Shown in pieces: positions 1-9,436 of a stretch of DNA of 64,000 bases (the first letter of the stretch is position 1; the number at the start of each line of letters is the position of its first letter). Source of the DNA: Bacteroidota bacterium. GTDB lineage: Bacteria; Bacteroidota; Bacteroidia; B-17B0; Aurantibacillaceae. The notes under the pieces were generated by a model, which was not told where the DNA came from, made no database searches, and saw only the letters and a program-made list of their open reading frames with translations. Both the position numbers and the translations under genes were made by a program. The stretch lies in the NCBI GenBank assembly GCA_013298715.1, contig JAAFIQ010000016.1, positions 24,407 to 88,406 on the forward strand, read 5' to 3'.

Positions 1-40
1 TGGTTATAATATTTCATTTAAACAAAGTTCTAAAATACAA

Positions 41-63
41 AATGCCCGCTTAATGCAGGCATT
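41..63 (-). terminator. Rho-independent terminator of icd
   Basis: A 9-bp inverted repeat (aatgcccgc / gcaggcatt, one mismatch) lies just past the icd stop codon. Read on the minus strand it is followed by a T-rich run (TTTTGTATTTT). It is placed and oriented to end icd transcription. Confidence 0.75.
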
Positions 64-84
64 TCTTTTAAAGTACTATATATT

Positions 85-1314
85 TTATTTCGCTAAAGCA
101 GCTTTTAAATTAGTATCCAAGGCTGCTAAAAATTCTTCGGTATATAAATAATGTTCGCCATGATTTACTTTGTTACCAAAAGCGCAAACTGCTAAATCCT
201 TGGTCATTTTACCACTCTCAACTGTTTCAACACATACCTTTTCTAAAGTTTGAGCAAAGTGGATTAATTCTTTATTTCCATCCAACTCACCTCTAAATTC
301 CAATCCTCTGGTCCAAGCAAAGATACTTGCTATTGGGTTAGTGCTTGTTGGTTTGCCAGCTTGATGATCGCGGAAATGGCGTGTTACAGTTCCGTGTGCC
401 GCTTCTGATTCCATAATTTTACCATCTGGCGTTACCAATACGGATGTCATTAAACCCAAGCTACCAAAGCCTTGTGCAACAGAATCAGATTGAACATCGC
501 CATCGTAATTTTTACAAGCCCAAACAAAACTTCCATTCCATTTTAAAGCACTTGCAACCATGTCATCAATTAAACGGTGTTCGTAAACGATACCAGCAGC
601 TTCGTATTTAGATTTATAATCTGCAACATAAATTTCTTCAAAAATATCTTTAAAACGACCATCGTATTTTTTAAGAATGGTATTTTTTGTAGATAAGTAT
701 AATGGCCATTTTTTATTTAACGCTACCTTAAAGCAAGAATGAGCAAAACCACGAATACTATCCTCTAAGTTGTACATACCCATTGCCACACCTGCACCTT
801 TAAAATTAAACACTTCGTGCTCAATTACTTTACCATCTTCGCCTTCAAATTTCATGGTTAATTTTCCTTTTCCTGGTATTACCATATCCGTTGCACGGTA
901 CTGATCTCCAAACGCATGACGACCAACAATAATTGGACTTGTCCAGTTAGTAACTAAACGTGGTACATTTTTACATACGATTGGTTCGCGAAAAACTGTA
1001 CCATCTAAAATATTACGAATAGTGCCGTTTGGCGACTTCCACATTTGTTTTAAATTAAATTCCTTTACACGGGCTTCATCTGGTGTAATCGTGGCGCATT
1101 TAATACCAACTTGGTATTTTTTAATTGCTTCAGCAGCATCAATAGTAACTTGATCGTTGGTTTGGTCGCGGTACTCGATACCTAAATCAAAATATTTAAT
1201 ATCAAGATCTAAATATGGAACAATTAATTTATCTTTAATAAATTTCCAAATAATTCGGGTCATTTCATCCCCGTCTAATTCAACCACAGGGTTTGCAACT
1301 TTAATTTTTGTCAT
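85..1314 (-). CDS. icd: NADP-dependent isocitrate dehydrogenase, eukaryote-like homodimeric type
   Basis: Cytoplasmic TCA-cycle enzyme that oxidatively decarboxylates isocitrate to 2-oxoglutarate with NADP+. From the chosen ATG the protein is 409 aa and aligns without gaps to the eukaryotic IDH1/IDH2 type. The SPNGTIR substrate loop is at residues 94-100, and Arg100, Arg109 and Arg132 fall at the same numbers as the isocitrate-binding arginines of human IDH1. The open frame extends 20 codons further upstream (to 1374). That extension is not family-like and contains a consensus promoter (1345-1374), so transcription would begin inside it and the ATG at 1314 is the real start. The gene has its own promoter and terminator, so it is probably monocistronic although the three genes upstream lie on the same strand. 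Confidence 0.95.
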   Translation of the reverse strand: MTKIKVANPVVELDGDEMTRIIWKFIKDKLIVPYLDLDIKYFDLGIEYRDQTNDQVTIDAAEAIKKYQVGIKCATITPDEARVKEFNLKQMWKSPNGTIRNILDGTVFREPIVCKNVPRLVTNWTSPIIVGRHAFGDQYRATDMVIPGKGKLTMKFEGEDGKVIEHEVFNFKGAGVAMGMYNLEDSIRGFAHSCFKVALNKKWPLYLSTKNTILKKYDGRFKDIFEEIYVADYKSKYEAAGIVYEHRLIDDMVASALKWNGSFVWACKNYDGDVQSDSVAQGFGSLGLMTSVLVTPDGKIMESEAAHGTVTRHFRDHQAGKPTSTNPIASIFAWTRGLEFRGELDGNKELIHFAQTLEKVCVETVESGKMTKDLAVCAFGNKVNHGEHYLYTEEFLAALDTNLKAALAK

Positions 1315-1344
1315 GTTAAGGTTTGTAATAATTTTAAGTGATTG

Positions 1345-1374
1345 CAAATATAAAAAAGTAATGTTAATTGCCAA
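1345..1374 (-). promoter_or_regulatory. Bacteroidetes-type promoter of icd
   Basis: On the minus strand TTG (1374-1372), a 19-bp spacer and TATATTTG (1352-1345) match the known Bacteroidetes primary sigma consensus TTTG / TAnnTTTG. The predicted transcript start lies about 25 nt upstream of the ATG at 1314. Confidence 0.75.
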
Positions 1375-1396
1375 TTTATAATTGCTATTTATGTGT

Positions 1397-1960
1397 TCAC
1401 TTTTTCAACAACTTTGATAATTTAAGGTAGCCGATGTTTAAAGTATCTTCGGTGCCTGGCGCGGCAGTATCAATTAGTATTCTAAACTGAGATTTGAATT
1501 CGTTTCCTAAAACGTCTTCAATTTCAAACACATCGTCCACATCTACTCCGTATTTATCATCTATGTGGGATTCTGCACCTTTAAAACCAACGTGTTTGTA
1601 AAATGCACTTTGCTTAGCCTGCTTAATAGCGGCACTTTTGTTAGGCGCCACACATAACAATTTGTAATGATATTCTTCAAACTCCTTATCTTTATAACCT
1701 CCTAAATTTAGAAAGAAGAGTTTTAAATCATTGCTTGGTTGTTTTGCATTTCTTTTTCCAATACTAATTGAGTAATTATCAACTTTGGTTATCGTACGCC
1801 AGCAATCAATGTGCATTATTTTATTTGCTTCTGGCCAAAAATTGTAAAAGTCTGGAACTAGGTCGCTTAATTGGTTTGCAATTCCAAAAAAAACGTCGTG
1901 TTGTTCTGTTAATCTGCCTTTTGGCGTACAGCCTAGTAAAACTAAAAAAAGTTGTGGCAT
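1397..1960 (-). CDS. DUF1543 family protein
   Basis: A 187-aa soluble protein with no signal peptide or membrane segment. The N-terminal [20 protein letters not shown] stretch followed by HDVFFG and a second similar half resembles the DUF1543 family, small bacterial proteins of unknown function. The ATG lies 2 nt past the stop codon of the upstream aminotransferase gene, so the two are almost certainly co-transcribed and possibly translationally coupled. Nothing in the sequence indicates an enzymatic activity. The family call rests on recognition of the N-terminus and overall length. Confidence 0.7.
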   Translation of the reverse strand: MPQLFLVLLGCTPKGRLTEQHDVFFGIANQLSDLVPDFYNFWPEANKIMHIDCWRTITKVDNYSISIGKRNAKQPSNDLKLFFLNLGGYKDKEFEEYHYKLLCVAPNKSAAIKQAKQSAFYKHVGFKGAESHIDDKYGVDVDDVFEIEDVLGNEFKSQFRILIDTAAPGTEDTLNIGYLKLSKLLKK

Positions 1961-1962
1961 AA

Positions 1963-3219
1963 TTATTTTGCTAGTTGTGTTAATGCGTTTACCAAAGCAT
2001 CTAATTCCTGCGTAGTTGTATAAACATTTGGAGTAATCCTTACACCTTTAACTGTGGGTGTATCAATTGCAACTGTATAAATTTTATAATTTTCCATTAA
2101 CAACGAAGCTAATTTAGCAGGTGTAATATTTTTAACACCTACATTGCCTATGCTACAAGCACGTTGGTTTTGCAAAGGAGAATTAAAAATAATGTTTGGT
2201 AAACCTTTTACTTTCTCTACCCAATAATTTCGTAAAAATAGTAAACGTTGCTGTTTTTTGTCGGCACCAATTTTATTGTAATAATCTATGGCAGCATTTA
2301 TTGCCAAATCTGTATGAACTGGAATTGTGCCTGTGTGGTTTAAACTTAAAATATTGTTTTTGTTTTTATCCGCACTTTCAGCAAACAAAGGCCAAAACGC
2401 ACCTATATTTTCTTTTTTCACATACAAAAAACCAGCACCTAATGGTGCACTAAGCCATTTGTGCAGACTGCAACCATAAAAATCACACTCTAAGTCGTTT
2501 AATTTAAACTGTATGTGTGCAAAGGCATGTGCGCCATCAACCAAGGTTTTTATTCCTTTTTGTTTAGCTAAAGAGCAAATCTTTTTTATTGGGAGTGCAT
2601 GACCCGTAATATTGATAATATGGCTTACAAGCAATAATTTAGTTTTACTTGAAAATGCCTTTTCATAAATACTTAAAATTTCTTCATCTGTTGCAGGATT
2701 ATTTGGTATTGAAACAATTTTTGAAACAACGCCATAACGCTTTACAACCTGCTCTATCATATCTTTCATGGCGCCGTAATCTTGTTCGGCGTAAATTACT
2801 TCATCGCCAGCTTGCCAATTAAAACCACTAATAACCATGTTTAGCGATTCGGTGGTGTTTCGAGTAATAATTAATTCTTCTGCGCTACATCCTGCAATTT
2901 CCGCCAATCTGTTACTTACCTTTTGTTTGTTTTCAAATTGCACTGTGCGCATATAATAAGCCCCATCCTTATTAATTTCAGATATATGTTTTTGAAACGC
3001 CTTTAAAATAGGTTGAGGTTGTATGCAATAATAACCGTTCTCTAAATTTATAAATTTTGGATTAAGCTCATAATCCTTTCTAATTATTTCCCAAAAATCT
3101 GTTTCGTTTTCTGTAGAATTATTTTCTAAATCCTCAAAACGTCCATTCGCTTTAATTGGATTAAACAGCATCCCAAGCCCAAGTGCGGCGGTACTTTTCA
3201 AAAATTCTCGTTTTTCCAT
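1963..3219 (-). CDS. Class-V aminotransferase / isopenicillin N epimerase-like PLP enzyme, probably exported
   Basis: A 418-aa fold-type I PLP protein of the cysteine desulfurase/isopenicillin-epimerase superfamily. DGAHA (Asp228, His231) binds the PLP ring region, and the Schiff-base lysine is Lys254 in SLHKW. The N-terminus (MEKREFLKSTAALGLGMLF) looks like an export signal: KREFLK resembles a twin-arginine-type start but lacks the second Arg, so Tat export is uncertain. Exported members of this superfamily are common in Bacteroidetes. Their substrates are mostly unknown and none can be assigned here. It lies 22 nt after cmk and 2 nt before the DUF1543 gene, forming a three-gene run. Confidence 0.85.
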   Translation of the reverse strand: MEKREFLKSTAALGLGMLFNPIKANGRFEDLENNSTENETDFWEIIRKDYELNPKFINLENGYYCIQPQPILKAFQKHISEINKDGAYYMRTVQFENKQKVSNRLAEIAGCSAEELIITRNTTESLNMVISGFNWQAGDEVIYAEQDYGAMKDMIEQVVKRYGVVSKIVSIPNNPATDEEILSIYEKAFSSKTKLLLVSHIINITGHALPIKKICSLAKQKGIKTLVDGAHAFAHIQFKLNDLECDFYGCSLHKWLSAPLGAGFLYVKKENIGAFWPLFAESADKNKNNILSLNHTGTIPVHTDLAINAAIDYYNKIGADKKQQRLLFLRNYWVEKVKGLPNIIFNSPLQNQRACSIGNVGVKNITPAKLASLLMENYKIYTVAIDTPTVKGVRITPNVYTTTQELDALVNALTQLAK

Positions 3220-3241
3220 GGATTATTTTTTTAAGGATTTT

Positions 3242-3946
3242 TTAAACCTTTTCCACTAACAATTGCATGTCAGTAATAAGTTTTAACACAAACTCTAATT
3301 GTTCTTCTCTACTTAAATCGGTATTATCAATCACAATAGCATCTTTAGCCTTAATCAACGGATTTTCTTTTCTGTGTGTATCATCATAATCGCGTTGCAT
3401 TAAATTTATCTTTACTTCCTCATGTGTAAAATATTGCCCTTTGCTACTTAGCTCATCTAGCCTGCGCTGTGCACGTACGTCATAGTCCGCAGTCATAAAT
3501 AATTTTAATTCAGCATCCGGAAAAACATTGGTACCAATATCTCTTCCATCCAACACTACTTCTTTATTTTTACCCATTTTACGCTGCAAAGCAACCATTT
3601 TTTCGCGCACTTCTTTAATAGAACTTACTTTGCTCACATTCTCGTTAACCAACATCGTTCTAATTTCTTTTTCAATATTTTCTCCGTTTAAAAGTGTTTC
3701 AGAACTTTTTGTATTAGCATTAAAATGAAAAGCTACATCTATTCTATTAAGCTGGGCAACGAGTTCTACCTCGTTAATTTTATGTTTAGCATTTATTAAA
3801 TTATTTCTTAGTGCGTAAACGGTTACCGCCCTGTACATGGCGCCAGTATCAATGTAATTGTAATTAATTTTTTGTGCTATTGCTTTAGCCAAGGTACTTT
3901 TACCGCAACTGCTGTAGCCATCTATTGCAATTGTAATTTTTTGCAT
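3242..3946 (-). CDS. cmk: Cytidylate kinase
   Basis: Phosphorylates CMP and dCMP to the diphosphates in pyrimidine nucleotide recycling (cytoplasm). The 234-aa protein has the normal bacterial length. The P-loop GYSSCGKST is at residues 10-18, followed by the family DTGAMYRAVT motif. A DGRDIGTNVFPDAELK block and an RxxxRRLDE-like lid (AQRRLDEL) are also present. First gene of a probable three-gene transcript with the aminotransferase and DUF1543 genes. It is divergent from the E2 gene, with about 110 bp between start codons. Confidence 0.95.
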   Translation of the reverse strand: MQKITIAIDGYSSCGKSTLAKAIAQKINYNYIDTGAMYRAVTVYALRNNLINAKHKINEVELVAQLNRIDVAFHFNANTKSSETLLNGENIEKEIRTMLVNENVSKVSSIKEVREKMVALQRKMGKNKEVVLDGRDIGTNVFPDAELKLFMTADYDVRAQRRLDELSSKGQYFTHEEVKINLMQRDYDDTHRKENPLIKAKDAIVIDNTDLSREEQLEFVLKLITDMQLLVEKV

Positions 3947-4010
3947 TAGGGTAAAAATAACATTCTACTCAATAAAAAACAAAGAAAAAGCTATTTTTTA
4001 GTTTAATTTT

Positions 4011-4040
4011 TTGCTAGTGTAATTTATAAGCCTATTTTTG
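4011..4040 (+). promoter_or_regulatory. Bacteroidetes-type promoter of the E2 gene
   Basis: TTG at 4011-4013, a 19-bp spacer and TATTTTTG at 4033-4040 match the TTTG / TAnnTTTG consensus. The ATG follows 20 bp downstream, leaving a short leader. Confidence 0.75.
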
Positions 4041-4059
4041 TAACTCTATAAAAAACACA

Positions 4060-5403
4060 ATGGCAACTTTTGATTTGATTATGCCTAAAATGGGCGAAAG
4101 TGTAGCAGAAGCTACAATTATAAAATGGACAAAAAACGAAGGCGATTTTATAAAATTGGATGAAACCGTTTTAGAAATAGCAACAGATAAGGTGGATAGC
4201 GAGATTCCTTCGCCATTTGAAGGCACTTTGGTTAAAAAATTATTTAAAGAAGGAGATGTAGTGCAGGTAGGTGCTGTAATTGCTAGCATTAGTAGCGATG
4301 CCGCAGGTGCAAAAACAGAAGCACCTAAGACAGAAACTCCTGCCACAAGCACACAAACTACTACTGTTGTAGCAAGTAATACCTCTACTCCAGCTCATAA
4401 TGTAGACTTTAGTAGTTCTTCAAAATTTTATTCACCTTTGGTTAAAAGTATTGCTAAAGAAGAAGGAATAACTATGGCTGAGTTAGATGCCATAAGAGGT
4501 ACTGGGCAAGATGGAAGAGTTACTAAAGCAGATATTTTAGCATACATTCCTAACAAAGGAAAACAAGGAACGACTGCGCCTGCAACTCAAGAAAAATCAG
4601 TTACAAGTTCGGAAACTAAAACAATAAGTACGGTAAGTGTTGGCGATAATGCAGTTATTGTAAATCGCCCGGCTGTTTCGGTAAATGCAGGAGACGAAAT
4701 TGTTGATATGGACAGAATGCGCAAACTTATTGCCGACCACATGGTAATGAGTAAGCACGTTAGTCCGCACGTAACCTCCTTTGTAGAGGCAGATGTTACG
4801 AATTTAGTATTGTGGAGAGATAAAGCTAAAAAAGAATTTGAAAAACGTGAAGGAGAAAAATTAACCTTTACTCCTTTATTTATTGAGGCTGTTGCTAAAG
4901 CTATAAAAGATTTTCCGCTCATTAATGTAAGCGTAGACCAAACTGGAACAAAAATTATTAAACGAAAAAACATTAATATTGGTATGGCTGCTGCTTTACC
5001 AAGCGGTAATTTAATTGTACCTGTTATTAAAAATGCCGATGAGAAAAATTTATTAGGCATTACAAAAGCTGTAAATGATTTAGCGGCACGCGCAAGAGCT
5101 AACAAATTAGCACCAGATGAAATTGCAGGTGGTACATTTACTTTAACGAATGTAGGTAACTTTGGAAATGTAATGGGCACACCAATTATTAATCAACCAC
5201 AAGTAGCAATTATGGCGGTAGGTACTATAAAGAAGAAACCAGCTGTAATTGAAACCCCACAAGGCGATATGATTGGGATAAGACATTTTATGTTTTTGAG
5301 TCTAAGTTACGATCACCGTGTGGTAGATGGAAGCTTAGGAGGAAGTTTTTTACGCAAGGTTGCAGATTACTTAGAGCAATTTGATACTTCAAGAACTGTA
5401 TAA
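4060..5403 (+). CDS. Dihydrolipoamide acyltransferase (E2) of a 2-oxoacid dehydrogenase complex
   Basis: A 447-aa E2 component that carries acyl groups on a lipoyl arm and passes them to CoA. A single N-terminal lipoyl domain spans about residues 1-80 with the lipoylated Lys44 in the TDK turn. A Thr/Ala/Pro-rich linker follows, then the peripheral E3/E1-binding domain at about 122-165 (SPLVKSIAKEEG, GRVTKADIL). The C-terminal catalytic domain ends in DHRVVDG with His419 and Asp423. E1 and E3 genes are not adjacent, so the substrate (branched-chain, pyruvate or 2-oxoglutarate) cannot be fixed from context. The sequence style resembles the branched-chain/pyruvate type. Confidence 0.9.
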   Translation: MATFDLIMPKMGESVAEATIIKWTKNEGDFIKLDETVLEIATDKVDSEIPSPFEGTLVKKLFKEGDVVQVGAVIASISSDAAGAKTEAPKTETPATSTQTTTVVASNTSTPAHNVDFSSSSKFYSPLVKSIAKEEGITMAELDAIRGTGQDGRVTKADILAYIPNKGKQGTTAPATQEKSVTSSETKTISTVSVGDNAVIVNRPAVSVNAGDEIVDMDRMRKLIADHMVMSKHVSPHVTSFVEADVTNLVLWRDKAKKEFEKREGEKLTFTPLFIEAVAKAIKDFPLINVSVDQTGTKIIKRKNINIGMAAALPSGNLIVPVIKNADEKNLLGITKAVNDLAARARANKLAPDEIAGGTFTLTNVGNFGNVMGTPIINQPQVAIMAVGTIKKKPAVIETPQGDMIGIRHFMFLSLSYDHRVVDGSLGGSFLRKVADYLEQFDTSRTV

Positions 5404-5482
5404 GGGTATTTTTCAGAAATGATACATTCTGAAATACTATGAGTGATATGAAAGAATTAATGATAAGCATTAAATATTAAAC

Positions 5483-5845
5483 ATGAAAAAATCGTTTGTA
5501 ATTTTAGCAGTTATTGTATTAGCAATTTTAAGTTGTAAAAAAGACAGAACTTGTAGCTGTGCCGAAACAAAAACAGGTACATCAAAAACAATAGGAAAAG
5601 CGGAAATTAATTTAGGATTTCCAATACCGTTAGCAGATACAACTTTTTCAAATCCTTTAAATGAATATAGAACTTACGATAGGGTTTATAAAGATACCAG
5701 AAAAGGTGCGGCTAAGAACAATTGTTTGAGTTATTCTGAGCCATTTAAAGAAACAGTAATTACTTCTGTTCCAGCATCCTCATTTCAATTATCCGTTGTG
5801 GTTGAAAAAGAAGGTACTGCGGTTTATGACTGCAAATTGAAATAG
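5483..5845 (+). CDS. Small lipoprotein, unknown function
   Basis: A 120-aa protein with a lipoprotein signal peptide (MKKSFVILAVIVLAILSC). The predicted lipidated Cys18 is followed by KKDR, a start typical of Bacteroidetes lipoproteins. The mature part has several further Cys residues (the CSC near the start, and others), possibly forming disulfides. No family recognised. It stands alone between the E2 gene and the two-gene pair at 5899. Confidence 0.65.
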   Translation: MKKSFVILAVIVLAILSCKKDRTCSCAETKTGTSKTIGKAEINLGFPIPLADTTFSNPLNEYRTYDRVYKDTRKGAAKNNCLSYSEPFKETVITSVPASSFQLSVVVEKEGTAVYDCKLK

Positions 5846-5898
5846 TTTAGTTTACTTTATATCTAAAAATTGTTTATGAATTACGCGTGTAGTTAATT

Positions 5899-6357
5899 AT
5901 GGAGACCAAGAAAATAGAGTTTGAGAAACTTAGATATGCTTACATAACTATCAAACATTTCTTAGAAACCGAGACTTATGAGAAAATAAATTCATTAAAT
6001 GACAAAATTGAAAAAGACCTAGCACTTAGCGGAGATGACAATTTAGAACTTCTTGAAAAATTTGTAAAAAAGTTTGAACTAGACCACAAAGGCTTTAATT
6101 ACAGCAAATATTTTCTTTCAGAAGGTGAGTTGTTTGATCCGGGAGCCGTAATTGTAAATCTTCTGGCAGTATCTGTTTGGCTACCATTAAAAACTATTGA
6201 ATTACTTACCCTGAATAAGATTAATTTGGATAAACCAAAACTTCCTATTAGACCTGACAGGCACGTATTAGACTTAACTTTTAAGGACTTGATTACGTGG
6301 TATCTCGAAAAAGAATTTAAAACAAGTGCTGAAATAAAATACGAAATAGTAAAATGA
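5899..6357 (+). CDS. Hypothetical protein
   Basis: A 152-aa protein, Lys/Glu/Leu-rich, with no signal peptide and probably helical at the N-terminus. A hydrophobic patch at about residues 82-100 (VIVNLLAVSVWLPLKTIELL) could be membrane-associated. No family recognised. Its stop codon overlaps the start of the next gene (ATGA), so the two are translationally coupled and probably work together. Confidence 0.6.
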   Translation: METKKIEFEKLRYAYITIKHFLETETYEKINSLNDKIEKDLALSGDDNLELLEKFVKKFELDHKGFNYSKYFLSEGELFDPGAVIVNLLAVSVWLPLKTIELLTLNKINLDKPKLPIRPDRHVLDLTFKDLITWYLEKEFKTSAEIKYEIVK

Positions 6358-6737
6358 AAATACTTAAATTTATCTTTCTAACCTTAACGGCATCAATAAT
6401 AATATCCTGCAGTGGTTCTGATTTTTATAGAGGTTCTTGGAATGCTTTAAATGCAAAGGGCGAAAAGTACACTATAATATTTGATGAGAAAAAATTTGCA
6501 GTGAAAGATAGTGCCGGTGCAACTAAAGATTATACTTACTCACAAAATTCTGTAGCAATCAAAAATTCAACTAAAACGTATGGCATAAGATTAGGTGATG
6601 GCAGAAATTTTGAAATACACTTCCCAACCGCCAATAACGATGGCGTAGGGCTAATTAAAGATGAGAATGGAATGCCATTATTCACCATTAGTAGAAATAA
6701 CTTTGTGAGCTATGAGGATATTTATAAGTTGGAATAG
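6354..6737 (+). CDS. Small lipoprotein, unknown function
   Basis: A 127-aa lipoprotein with signal MKILKFIFLTLTASIIISC and lipidated Cys19 followed by SGSD. The mature region looks like a small beta-rich domain (alternating strands such as KYTIIFDEKKFAVKD). It overlaps the preceding gene by 4 nt. No function can be assigned. Confidence 0.65.
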   Translation: MKILKFIFLTLTASIIISCSGSDFYRGSWNALNAKGEKYTIIFDEKKFAVKDSAGATKDYTYSQNSVAIKNSTKTYGIRLGDGRNFEIHFPTANNDGVGLIKDENGMPLFTISRNNFVSYEDIYKLE

Positions 6738-6833
6738 TCTCAATGACGTTGCTCAAACCTTTTCTAATTGTTAATTCTCAAAATCTTTTAGTTTTAGTTT
6801 TACTTTACTGAAATTGTTTATCTTTGAAGAGAC

Positions 6834-7622
6834 ATGCGTTTATATTGGCTAATATATATTTTTGTTTTCGGAGTTCTATTTTGGAATTGCAAAAAAGATA
6901 AAAAGCAGGAGCCAATTCCGCCAACACCAGAGAGTCCGTTAATAAAATCTGATACCGTAAATTATGTTAATTTGGACATAAGATATATCCATTCATTTGA
7001 TTATTCTAAAGCATCAAATTCGAGCAAGTTGGTTAGTAATTACAACGCCATTTTTATGAGTCCAATTGCAACTCACAGGGATAGTTCATTTGCAAAAGCA
7101 AATCTCTTAAACGGTGGCGATTTTTATATCAATAAAAATAACATACCATTTAATGTAAGTGTAAATAGTTATTTTCAATCATTTGCTACAAATACTGTTA
7201 TTCCTTTAAGTGAAATAGGCTTTGTTCCAAGTATCAACACATTGTTTAAAAAATTTGAACATTTTCCAACTAGTTTTATACTCCCTAATTATAGCAATCA
7301 GTCTGCTATTACTTATACAATTTCAAAAAGTGCTGGTTACATAATAAATTTAACTGGATACGTAAATTGTAATCGGATTCTGGCATATTTATCCAACCCT
7401 TCAAATCCGCAACAAATCGCGATTAGAAAGGTGGTTTCTTCGATTGGCGATAATGTTATTATAAATTTCTCTTCGAACGAGTTTGTTAATTTTCCGATAG
7501 GTAGCTCATTAAACTTAGAACTTTATTTTTATAATGATGAGACCTATAGACTTGATGGAAGAAATGTCAGAATCTCAATTGGACGGGTGGATAAATTCTC
7601 ATCCATAATTTTGAATCCATAA
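6834..7622 (+). CDS. Lipoprotein, unknown function
   Basis: A 262-aa protein with a hydrophobic N-terminus ending in FWNC and then KKDKKQEPIPPTP, a lipobox followed by a charged Pro-rich tether. The mature part is Ser/Asn/Tyr-rich and probably beta-structured. A sequence TATCTTTG (6819-6826) resembling a -7 element lies only 7 nt before the ATG. If it is used, the transcript would be almost leaderless. No family recognised. Confidence 0.6.
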   Translation: MRLYWLIYIFVFGVLFWNCKKDKKQEPIPPTPESPLIKSDTVNYVNLDIRYIHSFDYSKASNSSKLVSNYNAIFMSPIATHRDSSFAKANLLNGGDFYINKNNIPFNVSVNSYFQSFATNTVIPLSEIGFVPSINTLFKKFEHFPTSFILPNYSNQSAITYTISKSAGYIINLTGYVNCNRILAYLSNPSNPQQIAIRKVVSSIGDNVIINFSSNEFVNFPIGSSLNLELYFYNDETYRLDGRNVRISIGRVDKFSSIILNP

Positions 7623-7649
7623 GAGTTAAATTGTAAACAACTCAAAAAC

Positions 7650-8213
7650 TTATTTCTTACAATAAACATCCGATTTTTCAACTGGTAATTTATTTTCTAA
7701 ATCAACATTATTTAAACTTTTTCTTCTTCCCCATAAAAATATTTTCTCAAAAAAAGACATTGCTTTTTTATCTTTTATGGCATTTAAAAAAAACACTTCA
7801 TGTTCTTTTTCTTTTATTCCCATTTCGTATAAAACAACATCATGTTTGGTAATACCCAAGGCATTAAAATACTGTTTCATTCTAAAGTACTCACAAACGT
7901 TTCCACTCTCTAAGTTACCAGCAAAATAATACGGCATAAACCAACCAAGCACATAACACGATGCGGAGATAATTTTTCCAATTACATGATATTTAAATTC
8001 GTACCATTTTGAAATTGGAATGTTGTAGTGTTGCATTATTTTTAGCACATCAGCCCTATGGTTCCACTCATCAAGTTCTATTTGTTTTATTTTTAATTTC
8101 TCAGTTTTATCCTTTACAGAACCCGCATGACCAATGTAGGCAAAGGCTGCAGCTTTTTCGGCAGAATAAGCTTGTTGAAGTAAGGTGATGAGCTCTTTAT
8201 TTAATTGTATCAT
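7650..8213 (-). CDS. Ferritin-like diiron protein, COQ7-like
   Basis: A 187-aa protein with the spacing of a four-helix diiron carboxylate fold: Glu19 (helix 1), Glu49-x-x-His52 (helix 2, DEWNH), a Glu in the third helix (VCEYFR) and a second ExxH-type site (KEKEHE). Hydrophobic stretches around VIGKIISASCYVLGWFMPYYF suggest membrane association, as in demethoxyubiquinone hydroxylase (COQ7) relatives. Its role could be hydroxylation or iron/peroxide handling, and the sequence does not decide. It converges with the lipoprotein gene at 6834. Confidence 0.65.
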   Translation of the reverse strand: MIQLNKELITLLQQAYSAEKAAAFAYIGHAGSVKDKTEKLKIKQIELDEWNHRADVLKIMQHYNIPISKWYEFKYHVIGKIISASCYVLGWFMPYYFAGNLESGNVCEYFRMKQYFNALGITKHDVVLYEMGIKEKEHEVFFLNAIKDKKAMSFFEKIFLWGRRKSLNNVDLENKLPVEKSDVYCKK

Positions 8214-8291
8214 TTAAGAATCTAAAATTAACCAAAAGTAGTGAATTGCCTATCACTTTTCGCTGTAATTTAAAAACGTAAGTGAACTATT

Positions 8292-8813
8292 CTATTTACC
8301 CTTGGATGACGCCCTTCTTAATCTTGTTTGGCTAACCGGTGGACTATATTTCACAATTGGTAAATCTAATTTTGCGCTAAGTTTTTCAATCAAAGCCTCA
8401 GTTTCTTGAGGTGTTACTGTATATTTTATAAATAGTTTTTTGTTTTGACCTTCGTTTATTAAAAAAACTTTTGTCTGTGTAACAGCATTTAAGTCAACAG
8501 ATGCTCTCGAGCGAGTACTTATAGTTTTTCTTAGAGTTACGCCATGATAAGATAAAGAATTGTAATCGGTGTAGGATTTCCATTTACCAAATTTAACAAA
8601 TAACAAGGTGTAATATTCTCGGTATTCTTTATTTTGCAAATTAAATTCTATTCCAGTACTACTTATTGCAATAAGTAACATGATTACTCCAAATATGCCA
8701 ATAATCCACAAGCCTCCAAATAATTGGGTTGAAAAGGCAAAGCCAATTATTCCGAAAAGAATCGACGTGCCAATAGAGACGAAAGTACCTCTATAAATTT
8801 GTAAAGTATTCAA
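8292..8813 (-). CDS. Two-TM membrane protein, unknown function
   Basis: A 173-aa protein with two N-terminal membrane helices (about residues 10-30 and 33-52) and a cytoplasmic-looking C-terminal domain resembling a small PH-like membrane-associated module. The C-terminus is basic (RLRRASSKGK). No named family can be assigned with certainty. Lies 36 nt downstream of the acetyltransferase gene on the same strand, so co-transcription is possible. Confidence 0.55.
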   Translation of the reverse strand: MNTLQIYRGTFVSIGTSILFGIIGFAFSTQLFGGLWIIGIFGVIMLLIAISSTGIEFNLQNKEYREYYTLLFVKFGKWKSYTDYNSLSYHGVTLRKTISTRSRASVDLNAVTQTKVFLINEGQNKKLFIKYTVTPQETEALIEKLSAKLDLPIVKYSPPVSQTRLRRASSKGK

Positions 8814-8849
8814 TTATTTATAATTTATGTAAATGTTTTGCGGGAAGAT

Positions 8850-9353
8850 TCAGCTTTTTTCTATTTTATACACTACGCCCTCTTGACCATTAAAGTCAAA
8901 AGAATTATTAAATACTAGGCCAATTTTTTCTAAAACTTTTATCGAGCCAATATTTTTTTTCATTGCGCGACCAACAATTTCCTTCATACCAAACTTATAA
9001 AACCCTAAGTCTATAAATGCTTTTGCAGTTTCTGTAGCATAACCCAAATTCCAATATTTTTTAAAAAACCTAAATCCAATCTCAAATTCATTAAGTTCTT
9101 GGGTGAATTTTAGCCCACACCAACCTAAAAATTCATTGTCAATTTTATTTATCACAGCCCAACGCCCAAAACCATATTTTTTATAATGGTTGTAGTTTTC
9201 CAAAAACTCTCTTGCTTTTTCAATACTTTCAAACGAACCGTAGCCAGTATATTTAATTACCTCCGGATCTAAATTGAGTAAATACGCGTTTTCAGAATCA
9301 TCAACCGTTATTTCTCTTAGAAAAGTTCTTCTTGTTTCAAGAATTATTGTCAT
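8850..9353 (-). CDS. GNAT family N-acetyltransferase (RimJ/RimL type)
   Basis: A 167-aa single-domain acetyltransferase that moves an acetyl group from acetyl-CoA to an amine. It begins with the RimJ/RimL-type TxRTFLREIT strand. The acetyl-CoA loop is seen in FFKKYWNLGYATE, followed by the conserved helix TAKAFIDLGFYKFGMKEI and a final NIGSIKVLEKIGL motif. The substrate is unknown. Members act on ribosomal proteins, antibiotics or small amines, and the context here gives no hint. Confidence 0.85.
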   Translation of the reverse strand: MTIILETRRTFLREITVDDSENAYLLNLDPEVIKYTGYGSFESIEKAREFLENYNHYKKYGFGRWAVINKIDNEFLGWCGLKFTQELNEFEIGFRFFKKYWNLGYATETAKAFIDLGFYKFGMKEIVGRAMKKNIGSIKVLEKIGLVFNNSFDFNGQEGVVYKIEKS

Positions 9354-9436
9354 TATTTATTCTCTGCAAAGCTGAAGGCTAAAAAAGTATTTTTCTTAAA
9401 TCACGTTTCATAAAAAATTAAATTTAACTTTTAAAA

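Noticed and set aside
1315..1374. N-terminal extension of icd (20 codons)
   Set aside because: It contains the consensus promoter of icd and lacks homology to the enzyme family.
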